DNA of 34,240 nt from Acidobacteriota bacterium (GTDB taxonomy: Bacteria; Acidobacteriota; Terriglobia; Terriglobales; Acidobacteriaceae), in assembly GCA_021793595.1 (NCBI GenBank), contig JAJYSL010000028.1, positions 1-34,240 on the forward strand, in the 5' to 3' direction. Positions 9,228 to 16,601 of this stretch are shown here, one piece after another. How positions within the stretch are numbered: the stretch's first letter is position 1; each line of letters opens with the position of its first letter. A program made the translations under genes and the position numbers. The notes under the pieces are model-generated. The model ran no database searches, was not told the origin of the DNA, and saw nothing but the letters and a program-made list of their open reading frames with translations.

Positions 9228-9287
9228 GTGAAGCAACAGAATCCCACAGAAAACACTAGTATGCTGGGCAAGGATTCAGTTGAATGA
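9228..9287 (+). CDS. Possible 19-codon leader peptide
   Basis: A GTG start follows a strong GGAGG by 6 nt; the frame encodes 19 residues (starting MKQQNPTENTSM if the GTG is read as Met) and ends with TGA at 9285-9287. That stop overlaps an ATG at 9284 (ATGA) which opens a second frame running to 9526. The good Shine-Dalgarno and the stop/start overlap are the only evidence. The peptide has no recognisable feature, and it could be a leader peptide or chance. Confidence 0.2.
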   Translation: MKQQNPTENTSMLGKDSVE

Positions 9288-9367
9288 AGACCGGCGCTCC
9301 TGGATACATTGGCTCCATTGGTGGCCATCGCCGGTACTGGCTTTGTTATGTTGGAGGAAATCCCCCG

Positions 9368-9526
9368 ATGATTTTATTGATGATTTCTACCATTCTTGCC
9401 TCCGTTGCCCTGGGTGTTGCCCTCGCATACGGTTTTTGTTCTGGAGTGTTTGCGATGGCGAAGATGCATGTGCGATCTCAAGCGGCTACTCCGCTGCAAA
9501 TTCATACCAAGTCAGCCAACCCGTAA
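9368..9526 (+). CDS. Small single-pass membrane protein, hypothetical
   Basis: A 52-residue frame starting MILLMISTILASVALGVALA, with one hydrophobic helix (about 1-32, interrupted by FCSG) and a short hydrophilic tail ending in HTKSANP. GGAGG lies about 10 nt upstream of the ATG at 9368. The same frame extends back to an ATG at 9284, but the extension is not hydrophobic and the internal Shine-Dalgarno favours the short form. Divergent from uvrA. Function unknown; small inner-membrane proteins of this form are often missed by gene callers. Confidence 0.4.
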   Translation: MILLMISTILASVALGVALAYGFCSGVFAMAKMHVRSQAATPLQIHTKSANP

Positions 9527-9639
9527 ATTCGCTGTACGGCGGTTCGGCCTCTCAACACCTTGCGAATTCCTCTCGCGCGACCGTGTTGTTCTGAGCCCAC
9601 TGTTTTGATGCAACAAACTTCTCGCTCGATCATCCTCCA

Positions 9640-10473
9640 TCATTGAGGATGCATTTGTCGCAACTCATCGAAAATTTCTTGCGGTGACTTCGGCTGCGTC
9701 GGAACCGTTGGATCCGACGGACCCCCTTGATCGCCTTCCGCTTGAGGCGCAACCCCTTCGCTATTTTCGGGAGGCGGATTCTCGGTGGCATCGGCGGGTG
9801 GCGCCTCCTGGTTGTTCGCAACCGCAGGTGGCGGTGCCGCTGGGGCGCCGGCGCTTCCTGGTGTGGACAAGATGAGCCGAGCGGCAGCGTGACCGCTGCC
9901 TCCGCCGACGATGACAAAGTCATATCCTGAGCCGTCGAGCAGGGCAGACAGGGTTGTGGAAATGCCGCCCGGACCATATTGTCCGTAGATGCGTTGGTCG
10001 TGGCTCAAACCCTCGATCACAAGTCCGGTCTGATGTTGAATTTGGGTCAGGATGCTTACCAGGCTGGAATTCTGCGCGCGCACCGTTAAAAGGCCATTCT
10101 TGAAATCGACGGTGGCCGGGTTGGCCGGCATTTCCGCAGGTCGAAGTGGCGGCGGCGGCGCGGCAGGCACCACGGTGTCCGCTTGCCGCTTGGCATGGCG
10201 ATGATGATGAACAGAGTGATGAAGGTGAGGCTTCTTTGTCGAGGTTTTCGTTGCCGGACTGCGAGCCACGGGCGGAGCTGTGCGTGCCGCCTGCGCCGTC
10301 GCAAGCGACGCGGGAATCAGGAACATCCATCCAGCCAGCGCAAGAACCCAAGTGAATCCGATGCGGGTGTGGATCCATCTCGACGTGAATTCCGGCGGGC
10401 ACTCCCACTCTGCGCCGAATTCGGCATCCAAGCGTTGTAGCCTCCTGGTGCGGGCGTAGGGTTCAAAAAGCAT
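9640..10473 (-). CDS. Membrane-anchored STN-domain protein with His-rich linker
   Basis: A 277-residue protein with a basic N-terminal cytoplasmic stretch, one membrane segment (about 38-60, a possible uncleaved signal anchor), a His-rich stretch (83-94, HLHHSVHHHRHA), a Pro/Ala-rich linker (100-120), a compact domain at about 122-190 and a Pro/Ala-rich tail with FDELRQMHPQ at the end. The compact domain (VDFKNGLLTVRAQNSSLVSI, then GLVIEG, ISTTLSALLDGSGYDFVI) looks like the STN fold of secretins and TonB receptors. A role in envelope or pilus assembly is possible, but no secretin or TonB gene lies nearby. The His-rich stretch could bind metal; this is untested. Confidence 0.7.
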   Translation of the reverse strand: MLFEPYARTRRLQRLDAEFGAEWECPPEFTSRWIHTRIGFTWVLALAGWMFLIPASLATAQAARTAPPVARSPATKTSTKKPHLHHSVHHHRHAKRQADTVVPAAPPPPLRPAEMPANPATVDFKNGLLTVRAQNSSLVSILTQIQHQTGLVIEGLSHDQRIYGQYGPGGISTTLSALLDGSGYDFVIVGGGSGHAAARLILSTPGSAGAPAAPPPAVANNQEAPPADATENPPPENSEGVAPQAEGDQGGPSDPTVPTQPKSPQEIFDELRQMHPQ

Positions 10474-10596
10474 TTCTGTACTAGACTAACAATGTTTGCC
10501 AGAGTCGGCATCGGAGGATGGCTCCTCCAGCCTGGTCCCTTGAAGAACCTGAGAATAGATGGATGGCTGTATTCGGTATATTGAGGAAAACAAGGA

Positions 10597-11244
10597 ATGA
10601 GTTCGACCGAAAAGCCCATTTCCAAGATCATCCGTGAACGTCGAGCAACCCCAAGCTTTGACGGGGCACCTGTTCCGGAAAAAGACTTAAAGCAAATTCT
10701 TAGTGCAGGCCTAAGCGCCCCCAGCGGTTACAACATGCAGCCGTGGCGTTTTATCGTGGTGCGCAATCCCGAGCAAAAAAAGCGCCTGCGTGGGGCAAGC
10801 TTTAACCAGGCCAAGGTGGAAGAGGCTTCGGTGATGGTTGTCGCCTGCGGTGACGCGGACGGGTGGCGGAATGGCGACCTGGAAGAGATGCTCCGCATGG
10901 GCCGCCAAGGCGGAATGACCGAGAGCTACGCGGAACAGGCGAAAGAGCAGATACCGATTTTTCTTTCCACCCATCCGAATATGCCGATGTGGCTGAACCG
11001 GCACGTCATGATTGCTTTTACCCACATGATGCTGATGGCCGAGGCGCTGGGCTACGACACGGCGCCAATGGAAGGGTTTGAGGAAGAGAAAGTTCGCGAA
11101 GTGCTGAAACTTCCGCTGAGCTATCACGTGGTGGCGCTGTTGGGGATCGGCCATCTGCATGGCCCAGACAAACACAATGGCGGCCGGTTCGATATGGCGC
11201 GAACGGTGTTCGAAGAGGAATATGGCAAGCCGATGCGTCTATGA
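10597..11244 (+). CDS. Nitroreductase-family FMN oxidoreductase
   Basis: Cytoplasmic flavoprotein of the NfsA/NfsB-type nitroreductase fold, using FMN and NAD(P)H to reduce nitro compounds, quinones or related acceptors. The 215 residues show the N-terminal IRERRATPSFDGAPVP motif and the FMN-phosphate region SAPSGYNMQPWRFIVV (about 40-55), then TPMEGFEE-type and LLGIGH C-terminal segments (HVVALLGIGHLHGP, about 177-190). GAGG lies about 10 nt upstream of the ATG. It is divergent from the STN-domain gene and followed on the same strand by the Nudix gene after 62 bp. The physiological substrate cannot be deduced. Confidence 0.88.
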   Translation: MSSTEKPISKIIRERRATPSFDGAPVPEKDLKQILSAGLSAPSGYNMQPWRFIVVRNPEQKKRLRGASFNQAKVEEASVMVVACGDADGWRNGDLEEMLRMGRQGGMTESYAEQAKEQIPIFLSTHPNMPMWLNRHVMIAFTHMMLMAEALGYDTAPMEGFEEEKVREVLKLPLSYHVVALLGIGHLHGPDKHNGGRFDMARTVFEEEYGKPMRL

Positions 11245-11306
11245 GAGTGGCAACGGATTTGTGAGTGAGGCGCGGCCAACAGCTGCGCCTTTTCTGTTAG
11301 GGGAAG

Positions 11307-11828
11307 GTGGAATGGGGTTTGACTGCGCAGCGTGAATATCCAGTGTCGCCAATTGTGGGGGTGGGTGCGGTCGTGTTCGCCGCGGACCACGTGTTGCTGG
11401 TGCGTCGCACAAAAGCGCCGCTGGCGGGCGAGTGGTCCTTGCCGGGCGGGGCGGTGGAACTGGGCGAGACGCTGGAGGAAGCGATCTCGCGCGAAGTAGC
11501 CGAAGAGGCAGGAATACGTGTGACTCCTTTGCAGGTGGTGAAGGCGTTCGACCACATCGATCGAGATGCGGAGGGACGGATTCGCTTCCACTACGTGCTG
11601 GTGGATTTTCTTTGCCGCATCGAGGCGGAAGATGGGAAGAATGCGGCGCTCGAACGCGAACAGCCTGTCGAAAAGGCGGCACTACAGCCTGGCAGCGATG
11701 TCTCCGATGCGCGGTGGGTTCCGGTAGAAGGGCTGCGAAGGTTGAAAGAATTCCCATTGACTGATCGGGCGTTAGAAGTGATCGAGACGGGGTGGAGTGC
11801 GTTTCAGGAAGGCGGCCTGGAGCGTTAG
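11307..11828 (+). CDS. Nudix hydrolase (ADP-ribose pyrophosphatase-like)
   Basis: Hydrolyses a nucleoside diphosphate linked to another moiety, using divalent metal. The full Nudix box is present with exact spacing: G48-x5-E54-x7-R62-E63-V64-x-E66-E67-x-G69-I70. The substrate-specificity region resembles the ADP-ribose/sugar-nucleotide group, but this is weak. The start is uncertain. The longest form begins with GTG at 11307, only 2 nt from GGGGA; an in-frame TTG at 11319 has AAGGTGG about 8 nt upstream and would give MTAQREYPVSPIVGVGAVVF, a better-placed start. The stop codon overlaps that of aguA on the other strand by 2 bases, so the two transcripts converge. Confidence 0.88.
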   Translation: MEWGLTAQREYPVSPIVGVGAVVFAADHVLLVRRTKAPLAGEWSLPGGAVELGETLEEAISREVAEEAGIRVTPLQVVKAFDHIDRDAEGRIRFHYVLVDFLCRIEAEDGKNAALEREQPVEKAALQPGSDVSDARWVPVEGLRRLKEFPLTDRALEVIETGWSAFQEGGLER

Positions 11829-12967
11829 GATTTGCGGGCAGCGGTGGAGAGGTGAATCGCGGGTTGCTGCTGGGTCATGCAATGCATGGCGCCCAGACCC
11901 CAGATAAAGTCCACGCTGTGGATGCCGACAATGGTGTGCAGAGGAAACAGTTCGGCAAGAATATTGAGCGCCACGCGGTCGTTGGGGTCATTGAATGTGG
12001 GCACCAATACGAGGCCATTGGCGATGTAGAAATTTGCGTAGCTGGCGGGCAGGCGTTGACCTTCAAAAACCACCGGCGAGGGAAGCGGCAGCTCGACAAT
12101 GCGATAGGGCTTGTTATCGCGAGTGCGTGCGATGGATAGCCGATGGAGATTTTCCTGTAACGGCACGTGATTTTCGTCTTCGCTGTTCGGCTCGATGGCA
12201 GCCACGATGGTTTTGGAATCGACGAAGCGAGCGATATCGTCGACGTGGCCATGGGTGTCATCGCCGGCGATTCCACGATTCAGCCAGATTACCTGATCGA
12301 CGCCGAGATAGTCGTGGAAGCAACGTTCCAGTTGCTCGCGCGTGACGCCCGGATTACGAGATTGCACGTCGCTCAGAAGACATTCCTCTGTCGTGAGCAG
12401 CGCGCCGGCGCCGTTGACGTCGATGCTGCCGCCTTCCAAAACGATGCGGTGGCGTTGACCGTTCGAGAGCTTTATCTCCGGGGTCCACATGGGAGCTTTG
12501 AGCAATTTGGCGACGTGGGCGGGAATCTGATCGTCATTGTGCCAGTTGTCATATTTCGCCCAGGCGTTGAATTTCCAATCGGTCAGCGCGAGCGGCGGCG
12601 CGGCATGATTGCCAGGGAGGGGCGTTAGAAAAATAGGGCCGGAATCGCGCAGCCACACACGGTCGGTGGGCTGCAGATGGAAGGCGACGCTGGAAAGGTC
12701 GACTCCACATCGGCCCAGTACTCTACGGGCGCGCTGTTCCGCGGCGGGCTCGTTCACCAGAATGTGCACGTGTTCGACGGCGGCGAGATAGCGGACGATC
12801 TCTCCATACACCCAGGGGATCGGCTGAAATTTGCCCGGCCAGTCTTCGGCATTGTGAGGCCAAGCGATCCATGTAGCGGCGTGCGGCGCCCACTCTGCGG
12901 GCATGTGCAGGCCTGCTGCGCGGGGCGTCGTTTTTCGGGTGTCGAGGGATGTGGGAGGCTTGCTCAT
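11825..12967 (-). CDS. aguA: Agmatine deiminase
   Basis: Converts agmatine to N-carbamoylputrescine and ammonia in the cytoplasm; member of the guanidino-group-modifying (peptidyl-arginine deiminase-type) family. The 380-residue length is typical. Visible motifs are MPAEWAPHAATWIAWPHN (about 22-39), RVWLRDSGPIF (about 103-113), VLEGGSIDVNG, the catalytic GDDTHGHVDDIARF (His/Asp pair) and the nucleophile Cys363 in GLGAMHCMTQQQPA. It starts 6 nt after the aguB stop and is the last gene of pdaD-aguB-aguA, which fits its place as the second step of arginine-to-putrescine conversion. Confidence 0.95.
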   Translation of the reverse strand: MSKPPTSLDTRKTTPRAAGLHMPAEWAPHAATWIAWPHNAEDWPGKFQPIPWVYGEIVRYLAAVEHVHILVNEPAAEQRARRVLGRCGVDLSSVAFHLQPTDRVWLRDSGPIFLTPLPGNHAAPPLALTDWKFNAWAKYDNWHNDDQIPAHVAKLLKAPMWTPEIKLSNGQRHRIVLEGGSIDVNGAGALLTTEECLLSDVQSRNPGVTREQLERCFHDYLGVDQVIWLNRGIAGDDTHGHVDDIARFVDSKTIVAAIEPNSEDENHVPLQENLHRLSIARTRDNKPYRIVELPLPSPVVFEGQRLPASYANFYIANGLVLVPTFNDPNDRVALNILAELFPLHTIVGIHSVDFIWGLGAMHCMTQQQPAIHLSTAARKS

Positions 12968-12973
12968 GGAGGT

Positions 12974-13885
12974 CTACTTATCCAAAAAGCGTTCGGTGAT
13001 GGGCTGATAGGCGTCGATGCGGCGGTCGCGCAGAAAGGGCCAGTTGCGCCGGGTCTCTTCCATCAGGTGCAGATCGATTTCTCCGATGAGAATATCTTCT
13101 TTGTCGTGCGCGGCCTGCAGGACCACCCGTCCAAAGGGATCGGCGAGAAATGATCCGCCCCAGAATTCCAGCCCGGGACCTTCCACGCGATTGCCGCGAA
13201 CCTCGCCATGCTCATGGCCGACGCGATTGACCGCACCGACGTAGACTCCGTTGGCAATGGCGTGCGAGCGTTGCATGGTTTGCCAGGCGCTGTACTGCGC
13301 TTCGCCGTATACGGCTTTTTCTGCAGGGTGCCAGCCAATTGCGGTGGGGTAGAAAAGAACGCTCGATCCTTGCAACGCGGTGAGGCGAGCGCCTTCCGGG
13401 TACCACTGGTCCCAGCAGACCAGGACGCCGACGTTTCCCGCATGCAGGGGAAAATTGCGAAAGCCGAGATCGCCGGGAGTGAAATAAAACTTTTCGTAGT
13501 ACAGAGGATCGTCCGGAATATGCATCTTGCGATACTTCCCGGTGAGCGAGCCATCGTCTTCGATGACGGCAGCGGTGTTGTGATAGATGCCGGGCGCGCG
13601 CTGCTCAAACAGGGAAGCGACAACGGCGACATGCTCTTCTTTCGCGATGCGGGACAGTTGCTCGGTGGACGGGCCGGGGATTGGCTCGGCGAGATCGAAA
13701 AAGGCAGGATCTTCGCGCTGACAAAAGTATTGAGTGCGAAACAGCTCGGGCAGACAGACGACATTCGCGCCGGCGCGAGCCGCTTCGCGAACGCGACCGG
13801 CTGCCTTGTCAAGATTAGCGTCCGGATCCGCAGAGCAGGACATCTGCACCAGAGCAACGCGAAAATTATTTTGAGTATTCGGCAT
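12974..13885 (-). CDS. aguB: N-carbamoylputrescine amidohydrolase
   Basis: Nitrilase-superfamily enzyme that hydrolyses N-carbamoylputrescine to putrescine, CO2 and ammonia. The Glu-Lys-Cys triad is present: E47 (CLPELFRTQYFC), K120 (GKYRKMHIPDDP) and C157 (VLVCWDQWYPE). NRVGHE and FWGGSFLADPFG are further family segments. The start is uncertain: ATG 13885 gives MPNTQNNFRVALVQM; an ATG at 13894 and a GTG at 13903 are in frame, and none has a strong Shine-Dalgarno. It sits between pdaD (87 bp upstream) and aguA (6 nt downstream) on one strand. The pairing with aguA supports the specific substrate over other carbon-nitrogen hydrolases. Confidence 0.94.
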   Translation of the reverse strand: MPNTQNNFRVALVQMSCSADPDANLDKAAGRVREAARAGANVVCLPELFRTQYFCQREDPAFFDLAEPIPGPSTEQLSRIAKEEHVAVVASLFEQRAPGIYHNTAAVIEDDGSLTGKYRKMHIPDDPLYYEKFYFTPGDLGFRNFPLHAGNVGVLVCWDQWYPEGARLTALQGSSVLFYPTAIGWHPAEKAVYGEAQYSAWQTMQRSHAIANGVYVGAVNRVGHEHGEVRGNRVEGPGLEFWGGSFLADPFGRVVLQAAHDKEDILIGEIDLHLMEETRRNWPFLRDRRIDAYQPITERFLDK

Positions 13886-13972
13886 GGAATGCATTCCGGC
13901 CACGTAGGGCGAAGGACCCGCCCCAACGGAGAGCCCCTCGCATAAAAAAGACTATCGATGCGGTGGAGTGCG

Positions 13973-14530
13973 CTATTCGAAAATCAAAATCGCCGCAGCA
14001 ATGGTCGTAGTCCACAGACCGCGCTTATCGCCCACGGCGGACTGCGTGACATTGGCGGTACGAACAATTTTGTTCGAGATGCGGTACGTCTCTTTTTTCT
14101 CGTCCCAGCTTTTGTCGGGGTCGAAGTCCACGTCCAACGTGGTGGCCAGCATTTCGGCAGCAAGTTCTTCCGCATAATCGCCGGCCTGATCTTCTGTTTC
14201 ACCAAAGCTGTGATGCTCGCTCAGGTAGCCGTACATGTTTCGGTCAGAAGGAATGGCAACGCCGATGCTGGATGCAATGAGCCTATGTGGTTCGCGTGAG
14301 GAGTTCTCCGCGACGACAGCAAAAATAACTTCACCGGGAGAAAGAAACTTCAAGCCTTCCTTGCGCGGGATCAGTTTTGCTTGTGGAGGAAAGATCGACG
14401 AGACGCGCACCAGGTTCTGTGCAGCGATTCCGGCATCTCGAAGTGCCAGCTCGAATGAAGTAAGACGTTCCTTATGCTTCCCGACGCCCTTGGTAAAAAA
14501 TAGACGTTTCGGGACCATCGTTTTGCCCAA
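13973..14530 (-). CDS. pdaD: Pyruvoyl-dependent arginine decarboxylase
   Basis: Decarboxylates arginine to agmatine with a pyruvoyl group made by self-cleavage instead of pyridoxal phosphate. The 185-residue protein contains the cleavage region [11 protein letters not shown]; cleavage is expected between S44 and S45, S45 becoming the pyruvoyl. Later family segments include [14 protein letters not shown] and [26 protein letters not shown] at 14530 is chosen because GGAGG (14539-14543) lies 8 nt upstream; the first downstream ATG (14518) is 20 nt from it, and a longer frame from 14560 starts before the Shine-Dalgarno. First gene of the polyamine operon with aguB and aguA. The family is best known from archaea and Chlamydia. 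Confidence 0.92.
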   Translation of the reverse strand: MGKTMVPKRLFFTKGVGKHKERLTSFELALRDAGIAAQNLVRVSSIFPPQAKLIPRKEGLKFLSPGEVIFAVVAENSSREPHRLIASSIGVAIPSDRNMYGYLSEHHSFGETEDQAGDYAEELAAEMLATTLDVDFDPDKSWDEKKETYRISNKIVRTANVTQSAVGDKRGLWTTTIAAAILIFE

Positions 14531-14717
14531 TTTTTGTTCCTCCGGTTGGTTGAATGGCACGTTGCCACCCGCTTAAAAATACCACAGAACGAGGCCGAAA
14601 CCTGCATTGCCTGCTCGAGCTTCATCGTCTGTTCACAGAAATGAAACCCGGGCCAAACCGCGGGGGTGGAAAAACAACCGCGATCCGGGCAATTCTGGAA
14701 GCCCGCTTCCATATCTT

Positions 14718-14741
14718 CTGCTGCAGGATTGGATGCAGCAG
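14718..14741. repeat. Perfect 8-bp hairpin between pdaD and the ABC ATPase gene
   Basis: CTGCTGCA (14718-14725), 8-nt loop, TGCAGCAG (14734-14741). It lies 40 nt beyond the stop of the minus-strand ATPase gene and about 190 nt upstream of the pdaD start on the same strand. No T-run follows on the minus strand, so it is not a classical terminator; it may be an RNA-stabilising stem, part of the pdaD leader, or an operator. Confidence 0.35.
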
Positions 14742-14780
14742 GACGAGAAAGTTCGTCAAAAACTGGTGAGGAGTTGGCCG

Positions 14781-15584
14781 TCAGAAGGCCGGTGCGGGCA
14801 GTTCCGGCGTGGCCGCCAGCAGGGCCTGAGTGTATTCCGACTGCGGATGTTCACATATCTGCTGCCAACCACCTTGCTCCACGATGCGGCCCTGGTGCAT
14901 GACGAGAATTTGATCTGCCATATAGCGCGCCAGCGGGATGGAGTGGGTGATGAAGACATACGTCAGATGCAGCTCCCGCTGCAATTCGCGCAGGAGGTAG
15001 GTGATTTGTGCGGACACGCTGACGTCGAGGGCGGATGTCGGCTCATCGAGAACGAGAAGCTCGGGACGCAGAATCAAGGCGCGGGCAAGATTGATGCGTT
15101 GTCGCTGACCGCCGGAGAACTCGTGTGGAAAGCGGGGAAGCGCCGATGCGTCCAGGCCGGACATGGAGAGGGCTTCGACAACCTGGTCTCGGCGGGAGTC
15201 TTTCGCGGATGAGTCGCCGTGGGCAGCCATGTCGCGATAGATGACCAGAGGCTCGCCGACAATGTCTTGAACGCGCATGCGTGGATTGAGGGCGGCGTAA
15301 GGATCCTGGAAGACAATCTGCATGCGCCGCCGCAACTGGCGCAGTTCCCGTGAAGAGACGGTCAGGAGGTTGTGGCCATCGAGCGAGATTGTGCCGGAGT
15401 CGGGTTCGATGAGGCGCAGCAGCAGGCGAGCGATGGTGCTTTTTCCGGAGCCGGATTCGCCGACGATGCCGAGCGTCTGGCCGCGCTCGATGTGGAACGT
15501 GACGTCATCAACGACCCGGCGTGGCTGTCGACTGCCACGCACGGGGTAGGACTTGACGAGATGGTCGACTTCGACAAGGGCCAT
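14781..15584 (-). CDS. Oligopeptide/dipeptide-type ABC transporter ATPase (DppF/OppF-like)
   Basis: Cytoplasmic ATPase of a peptide (or nickel/glutathione)-type importer. The 267 residues carry Walker A GESGSGKS (42-49), the Q-loop VFQDPYAALNPRM typical of the OppF/DppF branch, signature FSGGQ (156-160), Walker B LLVLDE (176-181) with the catalytic Glu, and ALDVSV. The family C-terminal Fe-S/Cys extension seen in many DppD proteins is absent, and the end is short. No permease or binding-protein gene is adjacent; a DppC-type permease lies about 10 kb away. The gene starts 28 nt after the beta-barrel gene stop on the same strand. No clear Shine-Dalgarno precedes the ATG. Confidence 0.9.
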   Translation of the reverse strand: MALVEVDHLVKSYPVRGSRQPRRVVDDVTFHIERGQTLGIVGESGSGKSTIARLLLRLIEPDSGTISLDGHNLLTVSSRELRQLRRRMQIVFQDPYAALNPRMRVQDIVGEPLVIYRDMAAHGDSSAKDSRRDQVVEALSMSGLDASALPRFPHEFSGGQRQRINLARALILRPELLVLDEPTSALDVSVSAQITYLLRELQRELHLTYVFITHSIPLARYMADQILVMHQGRIVEQGGWQQICEHPQSEYTQALLAATPELPAPAF

Positions 15585-15612
15585 GAGGGCACGCTCGACG
15601 GCGCCGCCAGTG

Positions 15613-16344
15613 CTACCAGCGAACGCCGGTGGTCAGAGCCACCAGGGCGAAGCCGGGGCCGGGAAGCTGGTTCGCTGGCGTCTCCATATGGATGTAGCGG
15701 CCTTGTCCGAACACGACGAAGCGACGATTCGGGAACAGGCGGCTTTCCATGCCGATGCCGAAGTCATACATCGCCTGATTCGTGGAAGTGGAGGAGCCAG
15801 TAATTGTTCCATTGCAGTAGTTGGTGAAGTTCTTATAACCCAGGCCGGAATAGATGCTGCAATTGATGGTCGAGCCGATGGGTTTGTCGAATGTTGTGGC
15901 GACGTGGGAATAACCGCCTCCGCCAAGCGCGAAGAAGCCGAAGCGTTCGCCGCGAATGAAATAGAATGTGGGATCGACGGAATAGGTGAAGATGTTGTAG
16001 TAGCCGCCCGGTTGTTGGATGGTCTGCGCCACCCAGGAGGGAAGACGGCTGTGGTAATAACCGAGTTCAGCGGGAATCTCGATTCGCCGGGTAAGGCGAT
16101 AGCCTGCGCCGCCGAACGCTGCTGGCGAGGTGTCATACACTTGACCATTGGCCAGGCCGGGACCGAAGGCCACGCCTGCTCCGCCTTCCACGAACCACTT
16201 GCTGAGCGGGGTAGGCGCTACCGGGGCGGGTGTAGCCACCTGGGCAGTGGAGGAACTGGACTGCTGTGCGCTCAGCGCGGTCGTGCCGCAAAGTCCCACG
16301 AGGAGGAAAAGCGCGAACGCATACTTGTGCCAACTGAAATTCAT
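15613..16344 (-). CDS. Outer-membrane beta-barrel protein, hypothetical
   Basis: A 243-residue exported protein starting MNFSWHKYAFALFLLVGLCG with signal peptidase cleavage likely after ALSAQ (about 26-27). After a Ser/Ala/Pro linker come alternating aromatic and glycine-rich strands (WFVEGGAGVAFGPG, FGFFALGGGGYSH, RFVVFGQGRYIHME) ending in the terminal strand FALVALTTGVRW; a C-terminal aromatic residue is the usual BAM recognition feature. AGGAG lies 5 nt upstream of the ATG; the frame extends to 16518, but that extension precedes the Shine-Dalgarno and is not kept. Likely an OmpA/OmpW-like small barrel; ligand unknown. Confidence 0.8.
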   Translation of the reverse strand: MNFSWHKYAFALFLLVGLCGTTALSAQQSSSSTAQVATPAPVAPTPLSKWFVEGGAGVAFGPGLANGQVYDTSPAAFGGAGYRLTRRIEIPAELGYYHSRLPSWVAQTIQQPGGYYNIFTYSVDPTFYFIRGERFGFFALGGGGYSHVATTFDKPIGSTINCSIYSGLGYKNFTNYCNGTITGSSTSTNQAMYDFGIGMESRLFPNRRFVVFGQGRYIHMETPANQLPGPGFALVALTTGVRW

Positions 16345-16550
16345 TCGATCTCCTGAATTTTTTTGCTTCTCTATTTGTATATCTTTTCGAGCAGCAAACG
16401 CACTACTTCGTCGAGCGGTGAGGATAGGAACCCGGAGAAGAAATTCCGGAAACATGCAGATATGAAGAACTGACGGCTGAATGTTGCTTTGGTGAGCAGC
16501 GGTGCGATTCCATTTCACTACGGTTAAGGTAGTTTATATCTACATAGCAA

Positions 16551-16574
16551 AGGGCCCGAGATATGCCGGGCCCT
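16551..16574 (-). terminator. Hairpin downstream of the YfdX-like gene
   Basis: AGGGCCCG (16551-16558), 8-nt loop, CGGGCCCT (16567-16574): a perfect, GC-rich 8-bp stem starting 27 nt after the minus-strand stop at 16602. On that strand it is followed by TTTGCTATG, a weak T-tract, so intrinsic termination is plausible but not certain. Confidence 0.5.
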
Positions 16575-16601
16575 CGCGTACACCCGTGTTGCGCCCACCG
16601 A

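Noticed and set aside
9280..9594. 104-residue plus-strand frame after uvrA
   Set aside because: Rich in Trp and Cys without a pattern; the overlapping 52-residue frame has the Shine-Dalgarno and a clear membrane helix.
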